Part shown: one piece after another, positions 54,554-64,000 of the stretch
Numbering within the stretch: position 1 is the first letter of the stretch
How the letters are laid out: every line of letters begins with the position of its first letter
Assembly: GCA_022059125.1 (NCBI GenBank)
Contig: JAEUWY010000019.1
Coordinates: forward strand, 248,001 to 312,000
Direction: 5' to 3'
Source: Corynespora cassiicola
Lineage: Eukaryota; Ascomycota; Dothideomycetes; Pleosporales; Corynesporascaceae
DNA: 64,000 nt
The notes under the pieces: model-generated
Database searches by the model: none
Seen by the model: the letters and a program-made list of their open reading frames with translations, nothing else
What the model was told of the DNA's origin: nothing
Position numbers and translations under genes: made by a program

Positions 54554-55605
54554 GATGCACGCGAAGTGACAAGGAGAGGACTGAGCTCAATGATGGCTAG
54601 GCTCTGAGCAAAACATGTATCAACCAACAGCCCACTTGATTTTTCCACAGGAGAGATCAAGGCGGGATACCATCATTGTCTGATTGAACCCATGTCTACG
54701 CCTGGTTTCCTGCCCTGTATGCATTAGTGCAAGGGGCGGTCGTATTCCGATGTCGCTTAAGTTTTTGAACGATTACTTCGGCTGCTGGGCCGCGGCACCG
54801 CACACAACCGCTGGAGGAATGTATTCCCAACCCAGATACCCACAATACGATGATCCATCGTTCACTTATCAGCAAATTTCTGCAGGTACCGTGGCCCCCA
54901 AACTGCCCCCGAACATCCTTGCCGCACATATACAAGAAGGATCGGACGACTATTGGCTGACTAGCCAGGATGAATACACTAGTGCAGCTAGCGAACATGG
55001 ATAAAAACGGTCGTGCGACATTTCGATAAGGCCAATTCCTGGCAATCTAATGGCAATGTGAAGGATTCGGCTGCAGCAAAGGGTGCACTGCCTTATTCCC
55101 ACGTTGCTAGACTAGCTACACAACCTCGGGAGATGATACTAAGCTTCGCCAACAATGAGCTTCTCCACATATCTTATGGTCAACACCGCCCCTGTGTTAT
55201 ACAGGTAACAAGGTGGCGAGAAGGAAGTAATCAGAGTTCACTTAGAATGCAGGTGAGATTTTGAGTACGTGCTGAATGTGCCTGGTCCGCATTTACGGAC
55301 TCTTATCACATCCGTCTCTACAGCCGTGCCGCTGTTGGATGATGCGGGTATTTCGCACTCGTGGTCTCGGTATCCCTTGAAAAGTACAGCTGATTGACAT
55401 GGAGCATGTAGGATCCGGTTCATTTGGTCTCTGCATTTGGTGTCAGCACTATCATGTGATATCTAGGTGTGGTGGCAAGCTCTTACCACCAGAGTATTCA
55501 TTCGTTCCAGTGTGCTCCAACTGAGGCAACACAATCGCCCTTCCTCTCATTTCATGACTGTAACTATCTTCCACACACTCCTTGAAATCTGATTGAATCT
55601 GGACA
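54554..55605. other. Shared upstream region of the two-LysM gene and the chitinase gene
   Basis: About 1.05 kb between divergent start codons, a candidate bidirectional promoter. Plus-strand frames at 54684-55004 and 55013-55264 and a minus-strand frame at 55238-55423 (with CGPGTFSTYSKSHL) are open but have no settled start or splice pattern. They could be relics of a further small gene. The 170 bases before the chitinase ATG are TC-rich, as expected for its leader. Confidence 0.5.
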
Positions 55606-58600
55606 ATGAGGCCATCTCGCCAGGGATGGGCTGAATTGGCCTTTCCACTCGTTCTCTTAGTCCTTCTTTTTTGCGTTGTTCAATTGACAACCGCGCAACA
55701 AGACGCTCCTTGCAATGCCCTTGAGCCATGCAAATCTGGATGTTGTAGTTCCAAAGGCAAATGTGGGTTTGGGCCGGAGTTTTGTAAGGAGGGGTGTCAA
55801 GGAACGTGTAATGCGACTTCAGAGTGTGGTCAATATGCACTTCCAGGACAATTCGACTGTCCCTTGAACGTATGTTGCAGGTAAGTCTAACCATGGATTT
55901 AGAGTGTTGGCTGGTACTAAAAAATCTCAGTAAACATGGTTATTGTGGATTTGATAGCGATTTCTGCAACTCGGAATGCCAGAACAAGGACAAATCGCAG
56001 TGTGGCCCCGTTCCGTAAGTCTACAGACATGTCTTTATTCACAAATGGGTGCTGAATTCTTTTTATCAGCCGTGAAGAATGCAGCGAGAGTACCGATGCA
56101 ATGTCCGCCGACGTACGAATCGCCTACTACGGCGCTTGGACTGCCGAGAGATCATGCGACGCGATGCAGCCAGAGAACATTCCTGCTGGTGTTTTGACTC
56201 ATATTAATGTTGCGTTCGAATTCATTTCGGAAGATCACGAGATCACGGATGAGGTAGGGCACATTGTCGGTCGGGTTTCTCGCCTCAAAAACATTTATCC
56301 AGGACTACGTGTGAATATCGCTCTGGGAGGATGGGTATTCAATGATCCACCCACCCAAACACGGTTCTCGGATATGTCATCGACTCGCGAGAATCGACGA
56401 AAGTTCATCCTGTCTCTTATCAGGTATATGAAAAAGTACGCCCTCGACGGTGTGGATCTTGGTATGTACAGCCATCGCGAAATTCAAGGACCATTAATGA
56501 CCAGAGATCAGACTGGGAGTATCCAGTAGCCGATGACCGTGGAGGCATTCCCGCAGACTACAAGAACTTTGTTTCACTCTGTGACGAAATCAAAGCTACC
56601 TTCAATCTCATCGATCCTGGATGGGAGCTTACTTTGACGCTTCCAGCCAGCTATTGGTACTTGAAAGGCTTCGATGTCAAGGCTCTCGAAGATACCGTGG
56701 ATTGGTTCAATATCATGACTTATGATATCCACGGTCTTTGGGACCAGCACAACATATGGACAGGGCCATTTCTAAAAGGCCATACTAATCTCACCGAGAT
56801 TGAAGACGGGTTGGATCTCCTGTGGCGCAATGGGGTTTCTCCTGACAAGGTTGTCATGGGTTTCGGCTTTTACGGCCGTGGGTTCACTATGAGTGATACG
56901 CAATGCTCCACCCCTCCGAACTGTTTATTCGACGGACCTTCCTTTGCCGGAGATTGCACCAACGAACCAGGAATTCTTTCATACAACGGTAAGTGACCTT
57001 GAGCGCTCAGTTGTCGCGATATCTGCTGACGTGGTTCATTACAGAGGTCCTTTCCAAGGAGGGTGAACTCGGTGGCAAGGTGTCATACGATGAGGCGTCT
57101 TCTGTCAAATGGATGGTCTATGGCTCGAATCAGTGGATTTCCTACGACGATGCCGAGTCCTTCCAGAGAAAGGTCAAGTACATGTTTTCAAGATGTCTTA
57201 GGGGTTTGATGATCTGGGAGCTTGGACTTGACACCGCGAACAATGATGCGCTGATTGGTCTGTTTGGCGAAGACGCGGTAACGGCTGGAAAACGCGACAC
57301 GTCGCTCAACCCAGCAGAGAGGGAGAGGCTCGCCTTTGATCTTTCAGCATTCACGGGACAGAACTGCTACTTGCCAAAATCTTGCACAGATGGCGAAAAC
57401 GAAAGCGACGACAGCAAATGCGCAGCTGGATATTCCACGGTCGCCGTCGGTCACAGCCTGACACAGGACAACTACTTGAACTACACCATCTGCGAACAAG
57501 GAGAGTTCCGACGAGTCTGTTGCCCTACAAAAGCAAAGCCTAAGAATTGCGAATGGGTTGGCGAGTCTGGGGGACTGGGCTTGTTGTTTGGTTGCAGAAG
57601 AGGTTGCGGAGACTCGCAGTTTGAGCTCCAAACAGACTATTGGAAAGACCCATACGGAAATGACGCGTGCTTGTTTGGCCAGAGAAGTCTATGCTGCGAC
57701 TCAACCGATGTGTTGGATAAGTGCAAATGGACCAGTGACTGCGACTGGACTAGTGACGACAATGGTCTTTGCAAGTCTGGCGAAACCGAAGTGGCTAGAC
57801 GGTTTGACCAAGATAACGGAGGTATGCAATCTTCTCATGGCACGTTTCGGCTACTGTTATGATTCGCTAACAATGGTTAGAAAGGTGCAAGGTCCAAACC
57901 GGCATGGGGAATGGAGGCAACCAAGGCCCAATTACCCATGAAAATTTTCGATCCTTTTGCTGTCCCAAAGACGATGAACTCGAAGACTGCAAATGGGCGA
58001 ATGATCCCGATTATTTTCGAGGCAAGTGGGATGGCGACTTTTGGAAGTGCCCCGGTAAGTTCTTTTTCTGAATAGCCATGTCACCACTGGCTAACGAGTT
58101 GTAGATAACCCGAAAGACGATGATCGTTGTACCGATGTTGGTAAATGCTGGGTGAACGAGTGCTTTGCCGGCTCTGTCAAAGTCACCTCCGCTCTTGTAC
58201 CTCCTACAATCTTGGAGTTAGCAGAAAAGCCCAACTTTGCAGGCTGCGCGAGCGGATGGGATGAAGAGACTCGCGAAAGCAACAAGGTCAGCCTATGCTG
58301 TGCTCCACCATCGCGTTTTACCAAAGATTGGCCCGTAAACCCAGCATGGTTGTGGGCAGACGCCTTTGATGACGAGGACGACGACGTTACCTGGGAATGG
58401 GCAAACAACTTTGGCAACAACCACGCCGACAAGACGCCCAACAATCTTGAGGAGGATCCGGGAGATGATCCGTATGGTTTTGTCATGTTGGATGGCCCTC
58501 CCGGATCTATCGCAAAATCCTTCTCGACACAATTCACAGTCGTCACTGAATCGGAGCCTGTCAACGTTGTCGCACGATCATTCGTGACCACCAACCAGAC

Positions 58601-61600
58601 ACAGCTGGATGCGACCTTTGACCATGCCGAAGAAGATCTGTTAGTCTACTGCAACTACCCACACGACTCTCACCATTGCAATGAGGTATTCTACAAGGGT
58701 GCTGTTGATACTATCATCAAACTTCCCAACCATGTTGGAGAAGGCCCCTGGGCAAGAGTTGTGTCCATGGAGAAGGAACATCAGCCTGCTGAGTTACCAT
58801 CCTGGGCGATAAAGAAGCGGCAGCTTGCCGGTCACGACAGGCATGGTCTTTATCGCTTGAAGATTGACTACAACTTCAACCTCATCAAACGAGAAGATGG
58901 CCCTGTCAACATGCGAGTAGACTACACGAACCTCCAAGACTACTGGGATGACGTCACCGATGAGGCTCCCTCCAATGGGAAGCACAGGCGCTCAGATGAC
59001 CCATTCCAGTCTACCATGAGCTACAACGACTGGAGATCTCGGGTTGACAAAGCAAAGGTCGCTTCATATGCTACTGATCACGATGAGTTCGATGTCGCTG
59101 CAAAGGGCAAAGCAACATTCAGGAAGCGAGATGCCCCTCCTGCGTCCTTTGGATCCAAAAATGGTGTCCAAATAGAACGTCGTTGGTGGGGTAAATTCGT
59201 GGCTTGGCTTGAGAAGATTACAACTCTCACCAAAGAGGGAGCTGGAAATCTGCCCATGGGGCTATCCAAGGTCTTCAACATCTACAGTGGCCGGCTGCAG
59301 TGCGTCAATCCATCAGGCGTGACTTTCAATGCCGGCTTAGACATTACCGCGGATGTGCGGCTTCAGATGGGCACTCGATATGCCTATTACTTTTCTGGTA
59401 CCGTTGTTCCGCCGCATATTATCGATACCTATGTGTTTTTGGGCGCTCAGCCCAGCATATACGCAGGCATTGATATCAGTGGAAATGCAGAGCTTTCCTA
59501 CACGAGCGAAGTCAAAAAGCTCATCAGCACCATCACGTACCCCGGTCTGTCTATCAAGGGTATTGCAACTGTCGGACCCTCTCTGGATCTCCTAGGTCAG
59601 ATATATGGCAAAGTGACAGTGGCCGGAAACATGAAGGTCGGCGCCAAGTATACCATGGATCCCATCGAGATGTACATGCCAAATGACGACCAGACAAGAC
59701 AAAAGGCCAGCAACAAGATTGACTTTTCAAAGGATGCCGGATTGCAGCCCGTGTTTGAGGCAGGTGTGCGAGCCTCCGTTGGCCTTGAGCTTCGCGTCAC
59801 TCCCAGAATCAACTGCGGCATCAGGGTCGGCGGAGACATCGGTCCAAGCAAAGAGCCCCTCGTCCTGGCCCAAGTAGCCGTGTATATGAACACAACATTA
59901 TACTTTGAGGCCTATGCGACGGCCGAGACGAACGGAAGGACAAGCAATTGGGAGTACGGATTCAAAGTCGAGCTTTGGTGGCGGGTCGTTCTCGACGCCG
60001 ATGCCCAACTCTACTTGTACGGATCCTGGAAATCGGACGAGTTTGTTGTCGTCGACTGGCAGACGGTTCCAATCTGGGACTATGTTGCGAAATCTTCACC
60101 AAGTGGCTCCCGAGCACGTGCTCTTGATGGCGGTTCTTGGCTCGCGTCTGAGGAAGCACTGCCCAACCCGATTTTCGGCAAAGCGTACATTTCAGTTCCA
60201 ACGTACCAATCTCCAGACGTGAAAGCATTGGAATCTATGGAGGGATTCCCCAATGGTACCCATAGAGCTTTTGGGAGCCACGGTTTGCATGATCACGCCA
60301 AGTTTCACAAGCGCAAGGCACTCGGAGTGCTACTCAACGAGACTGAAGTATCAACGCTTGTCTCTCGCGCTGAGAAAGGTGAAGAAAACGAGTTCATGCT
60401 CGGTGACTTCAAATGCACGACTGGTCCCTCAGCTTGCGACTCACCGATCATTCACGAGAGAGCTCTGGATCCTTTCCGGCCACGAAGTTGGCTGCCTACC
60501 ACCAAAGAGTTGGAGAGGCGTGCGACCGCTGACTGCCCGGCAAGGATCCCTCGCTTGTTCTGTAAGTGTCTTGACAAAACATATAATTGTACAATTTCTG
60601 ACCTCAGCAGACAATTGCATAGGCAATCTGGCGGACACCAGGCTTGTTGGCCCAAGTGGTGCCGTGACTGTCCCAGGGATTTGCACAAGTATTCGACGGT
60701 ATCTCACCAACCATGGCATTAATAACGACCAATACTTTTTGAGTTTCGATCCGTCGTTCCGTGCAAAGAGAAATCGAGACGTCTGTGCAGGGAACAGGAA
60801 CCCCTGCAGAGGCGACACGGGGGATAACGCCCGTTGGAAGACTACGCTGGGCGGGGATTGGAATACCAATTCGAAGGACATTATCGGATCGTGCGACGAG
60901 TGTAAGTCAGCTATTTCCAGAGATAGTTTCTGGCAAAGCGCAGTGGCTGACCAGATGACCCTACAGTTCCATTCGCGTCGACCGAAGAAGGTGGCGCTGG
61001 GTATGACGGCACGTTTGCAAGCGGCAACGCACTTGGTGCCACCGCTACCTGTGCAGGCATCCCACAGCAAAATTTACAAGGAAACTGCAACAATCTGATG
61101 AATCTAATCGAGACCGACGTAGACTATTTCAACGACCGCCAAAATCCCAATCCGGGTCGCTCAACGTGGTATAAATGGGACGAAAACGACTGGACCAGAG
61201 TCCCAGGCATGACTAGAAACCTACCCCAAGGAGGCACTGCGCGCCAGCGATGGGCCAGATATACATCGGATCAACCATTCAAGATTAACAGTAGGGAACA
61301 GGAAGACCGTAGTCTGAGCTGGTACCACAGACGCAACTTCACCCTTTTCCTCCTCAACAACCGCCTCGGCGGCCAAGCCAGCTTCCCAGACGAAGCGTTT
61401 TCGTCTGGCAGAATCCCCGGTGGAGAAGTGACCACGGTCAATGATCAAGCTTGGATTATGTGTGCTGTTAGCTTGAGGGGCCAGTCACGGTTTAGGTTCA
61501 CCCGTGACTACAATGGGTTCTGCTGGGATGGCACCTCTCGGGAGCAGACGTTCTCGTTTGCCAATCCGAACGGGAACCAGCCGGTGTATCGCAATGTCTA

Positions 61601-61856
61601 CTTCAGTTGCAAGATTGATTTTACGGGAAGTCCGTTCGATGGGCAGTCAAGAAAGAGACAGGAACCTATTGGGTATTTTGGTGGGGAGCCAGTCTATGGT
61701 GAGTCTACATTTTGACTCTGCAAAAATTCGAGTACTGACGAGTTTGCTATAGGTGTTTCTCCTTCAAAAGATACAAAGACGATCATTGTTGACGTTCCCA
61801 TCGACCAGACACTGGCAGATGCAAGACAGGCATTTCCATTGACTTATGAGGATTAA
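55606..61856 (+). CDS. Giant secreted chitinase: two hevein modules, GH18 domain and long killer-toxin-alpha-like tail
   Basis: Ten exons: 55606-55880, 55931-56014, 56070-56461, 56512-56988, 57045-57821, 57881-58054, 58105-60561, 60611-60901, 60967-61698 and 61753-61856. All phases agree and give 1920 residues. A signal peptide is followed by two type-1 chitin-binding (hevein) modules, GCCSSKGKCGFGPEFC and VCCSKHGYCGFDSDFC. The GH18 domain has NIALGGW, the catalytic DGVDLDWEYP with Glu253, MTYDIHGLWD and GFGFYGRGF. Next come Cys-rich repeats (CEWVGESGG, CKWTSDCDWTSDDNGLC, CKWANDPDYF) and a beta-rich region of about 800 residues. The last 300 residues carry a separate Cys-containing domain (ATCAGIPQQNLQGNC, WYKWDENDW). 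This is the layout of fungal subgroup-C chitinases, related to the alpha subunit of Kluyveromyces zymocin. It should bind and cut chitin in walls of self or competitors. The tail could deliver or regulate; that is inference. Confidence 0.9.
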
Positions 61857-62222
61857 GAGCCTGCAATAGGCGCCGTTAGCACGTGCCGATGCGACACGGC
61901 TCACCAGTAGCTCAAAATACCACAGACCTGTACTGCGGGATCTTCTGAAGTGTATATACGCTCCATTACTACTGGACTCAAATTTCCTATGTATATATTT
62001 AGCTAGTTCGGTACATTCGTAGATGCTCGCACAATTTGTCCAATCTTTTTGTTTGTTACTAGCGTCATAACCAGTATCCTTATCGTGTTCACCAAATTAT
62101 CACATTTCATCCAGAATCACCCTCAGGTAAAAATTTTGTCATGAAATCTTCATTGAACTCAATTGAGCATCACACATCATGTGAACACCATTAATAAAAC
62201 ATCACACTTCATACTGCCCCCT
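61857..62222. other. Short intergenic between convergent genes
   Basis: The chitinase (plus) and invertase (minus) genes converge here with 366 bp between their stops. AT-rich, with possible polyadenylation signals on both strands (AATAAAA near 62192). Confidence 0.5.
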
Positions 62223-63908
62223 CTAGAACAGCCGGACTGCCGCCATGGTATGGTTCGTTCCCTCCGTCACATTCCCCAGCACAGTCCCATTGACATCCCC
62301 CTGATCCGCCCACGCAGCCTTCAACGCCCACACCCCAACACTCGCCGTCGCACTCTCATTCAGCCCCGCCACCCTCAAAATCATCGTATCAAGCGGTTCA
62401 GTAGGAAAGAAGACGGAGCTCGCGCTAATCTCGCCGCCATTCAAAAACATCTCGATGATGCTGCGATCCATGATGCCAGACAGCGTCCAGCTCCCCTCGC
62501 CGTCGTACAGCCCCGTGGCCGAGAACTTGTCCGAGAAGTAGGGGTTGTTGGGGAAGCCATCTGTCTTTCCGCGGTCGAGCCACACGTCGCCTGAGGAGAG
62601 GAAGGTACCGCCCGAGACCTGTTCGCCGGTGGCGCTGGACAGGAAGGTGAAGTTGAGGGAGCCATCGAGCGAGGACGAGTCGGTCAGGCCGGTGATATTG
62701 GCCTCGAAGTAGAGAGCACGGCTGCGCACGGCGCTGTAGTCTACAAAGACGCTGCCGTTGCCGAGGGAGGAGTTGTAAGCAAGCTCAGACTCAATGGCCG
62801 CGGAGACGTTCCAGGGGTACGAGATTAAGCTAAGCCCAGCGCGCGGGAGCTCCTTGAGGTAGTGGCCACGTGCTACGCTCATGCTGCTGCGGTAGCCTTC
62901 GCTGGCGGTTGGGACGACGTTCGTGTACTGCCAGTTGCTCGCCCAGTTGATGCTGATCTGGTCCTGGCGGGCCTCGACTTCGGGGGTGTAGTAGAAGAAT
63001 TGACCCGCGTAATTGTCCTTGGCAAAGTCGGTGAAGCGCGTCGTCGAGTCCAGCGCCTCGAAGTGGGTACCGTTGAAGTTGCCGATGAAGTACTCAGTGA
63101 TGGAGCCGCCGAGGGGCGCGCCCGGGTTGATCGAAATGAGCATGACCCAGTACGTCTCGTCGCTGTCCTGGACGCGCATCTCGACCATGTTGGGGCACTC
63201 ATATTGAAGGCCCGTGACCCCGTAGTGCGAAAAGTTGGACGTGGGCGTCCAGTCGATGAGGTTGGGTGACGTGTAGATGCCAATCTCAAAATCAACCGGG
63301 AATGCAATGACCATGACCCAGCGCTCGGTTGGCGCATGCCATATCACCTTGGGGTCACGGAACTGGGTGCTGTTGCTCGGGATGACGGGATTACCCTCGT
63401 ACTTGATAAACGAGAAACCATTGTCGTACGAGTAAGCAATGTCCTGGACCTGGCGCTCAGGTGTGTTGACGGTGTAGATGGCCACCACACCATTGGTCTG
63501 GTTGGGGAAGAAACCGGACGTGTTGTTGGAGTCGATCACAGCGGAGCCGGAAAAGATGCCTTCGGTAGGACCTCCGGGAAAGATGGCAATGGGCTGGTTT
63601 GTCCAGGTGTACAAATCTTCGGACGTAGCATGTCCCCAATGCTGATTTCCAGCGACGACAGCGGTGGGATTGTACTGGTAGTAGAGGTGGTATGTCCCTT
63701 CAGCATCCAGGAACATGCCATTGGGGTCGTTCATGAACCCTTGGGGAGGGCTGAAGTGGACCTGAGGTCGCAATGGCCCGTCGTAGTCTCCGGGGAGGGG
63801 CACGCCGGTAGGCACGTTTGGCTGCGAGTATGTGGATGTCGCATCTTGGGCACCGCCAGAGATGACGAGGTAGCCGAGGGCCACAATCAGCGACAAGTAG
63901 GACGACAT
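62223..63908 (-). CDS. Secreted GH32 invertase/fructosidase
   Basis: An intronless frame of 561 residues from ATG 63908. A signal peptide (SLIVALGYLVISGGAQ) leads into a five-bladed GH32 propeller. The three catalytic acids are visible: NDPNGMF (nucleophile Asp), FRDPKV (transition-state Asp) and YECPNMVEM (acid/base Glu). FSGSAV and WMVM-type strands also fit. A C-terminal beta-sandwich follows with DRSIIEMFLNGG. There are many N-glycosylation sites, as in yeast invertase. It hydrolyses sucrose, and perhaps short fructans, outside the cell; sequence alone does not separate invertase from exo-inulinase. In plant-associated fungi such enzymes release hexoses from host sucrose. The gene converges on the chitinase gene. 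Confidence 0.95.
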   Translation of the reverse strand: MSSYLSLIVALGYLVISGGAQDATSTYSQPNVPTGVPLPGDYDGPLRPQVHFSPPQGFMNDPNGMFLDAEGTYHLYYQYNPTAVVAGNQHWGHATSEDLYTWTNQPIAIFPGGPTEGIFSGSAVIDSNNTSGFFPNQTNGVVAIYTVNTPERQVQDIAYSYDNGFSFIKYEGNPVIPSNSTQFRDPKVIWHAPTERWVMVIAFPVDFEIGIYTSPNLIDWTPTSNFSHYGVTGLQYECPNMVEMRVQDSDETYWVMLISINPGAPLGGSITEYFIGNFNGTHFEALDSTTRFTDFAKDNYAGQFFYYTPEVEARQDQISINWASNWQYTNVVPTASEGYRSSMSVARGHYLKELPRAGLSLISYPWNVSAAIESELAYNSSLGNGSVFVDYSAVRSRALYFEANITGLTDSSSLDGSLNFTFLSSATGEQVSGGTFLSSGDVWLDRGKTDGFPNNPYFSDKFSATGLYDGEGSWTLSGIMDRSIIEMFLNGGEISASSVFFPTEPLDTMILRVAGLNESATASVGVWALKAAWADQGDVNGTVLGNVTEGTNHTMAAVRLF

Positions 63909-64000
63909 GACGTCTGTTTTTCGTGTTCCGAGACTTCCGATCGAAATCCTGGAGATACATGAAGGGTTACTTGCTGCATTTATACACTCCCCGCTTTGGC
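63909..64000 (-). promoter_or_regulatory. Upstream region of the invertase gene (window edge)
   Basis: Contains TATAAA on the minus strand at about 63980-63985 (read as TTTATA on the plus strand), some 75 bp before the ATG. The promoter continues past the window. Confidence 0.5.

Noticed and set aside
54684..55004. 106-codon plus-strand frame in the LysM/chitinase intergenic region
   Set aside because: Protein-like in parts, but there is no signal peptide, domain or matching exon, and an opposite-strand frame covers the same DNA. Kept only as a possible relic.

Overview
The window is nuclear DNA from a filamentous ascomycete (Pezizomycotina). Dothideomycetes is my best guess, an inference from gene families rather than from a marker. 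Genes are split by mostly short introns (about 45-80 nt) with GTRNGT donors and YAG acceptors. The gene set is typical of such fungi: a HET protein, LysM proteins, a hydrophobin, a Pth11-like seven-helix receptor, LPxEIRN F-box-like proteins and a GH18 chitinase fused to hevein modules. I built multi-exon models by hand and checked that reading phase is kept at every junction.

Left part (1-30 kb). GC-rich housekeeping genes come first: an inner-nuclear-membrane Src1/Heh1 protein (332-2482), ribosomal protein eL42 (2905-3781) and a ketopantoate-reductase-type enzyme (4544-6199). An AT-rich block (about 6.2-9.7 kb) follows, holding an F-box-like gene broken by one in-frame TAG. Next are a stretch with spaced 25-bp repeats (9.9-10.3 kb), a 707-aa low-complexity membrane orphan (10791-12914) and a gene-poor region with coding relics (13-16 kb). 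The GC-rich genes resume with a small two-helix membrane protein, a second F-box-like gene, a DDHD-type lipase (18804-22253), a single-pass membrane protein, a helical orphan (25318-26548) and an amino-acid permease (28105-29792).

Middle part (30-46 kb). Small secreted and surface genes stand apart from one another in long gene-free DNA. They are a class II hydrophobin (32063-32580), a Cys-containing secreted protein (33868-34639), an intact homologue of the broken F-box-like gene (35270-36166), a seven-exon Pth11-like receptor (40818-42275) and a small GPI-anchored-type protein (43212-43574). The 33-37 kb part is AT-rich like the first block.

Right part (46-64 kb). This is the most interesting section. 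In order it holds an intronless HET-domain gene, a five-LysM secreted protein, a 273-aa cytosolic orphan, a two-LysM secreted protein, and a divergent ten-exon gene for a 1920-aa secreted chitinase (two hevein modules, GH18, then about 1450 residues without a domain I recognise). A secreted GH32 invertase closes the window. Pairing of LysM proteins with large subgroup-C chitinases recalls the chitin-binding part of yeast killer toxins. I propose that the four genes from 49.1 to 61.9 kb form a chitin-targeting secreted system, with the orphan as a possible accessory or self-protection factor.
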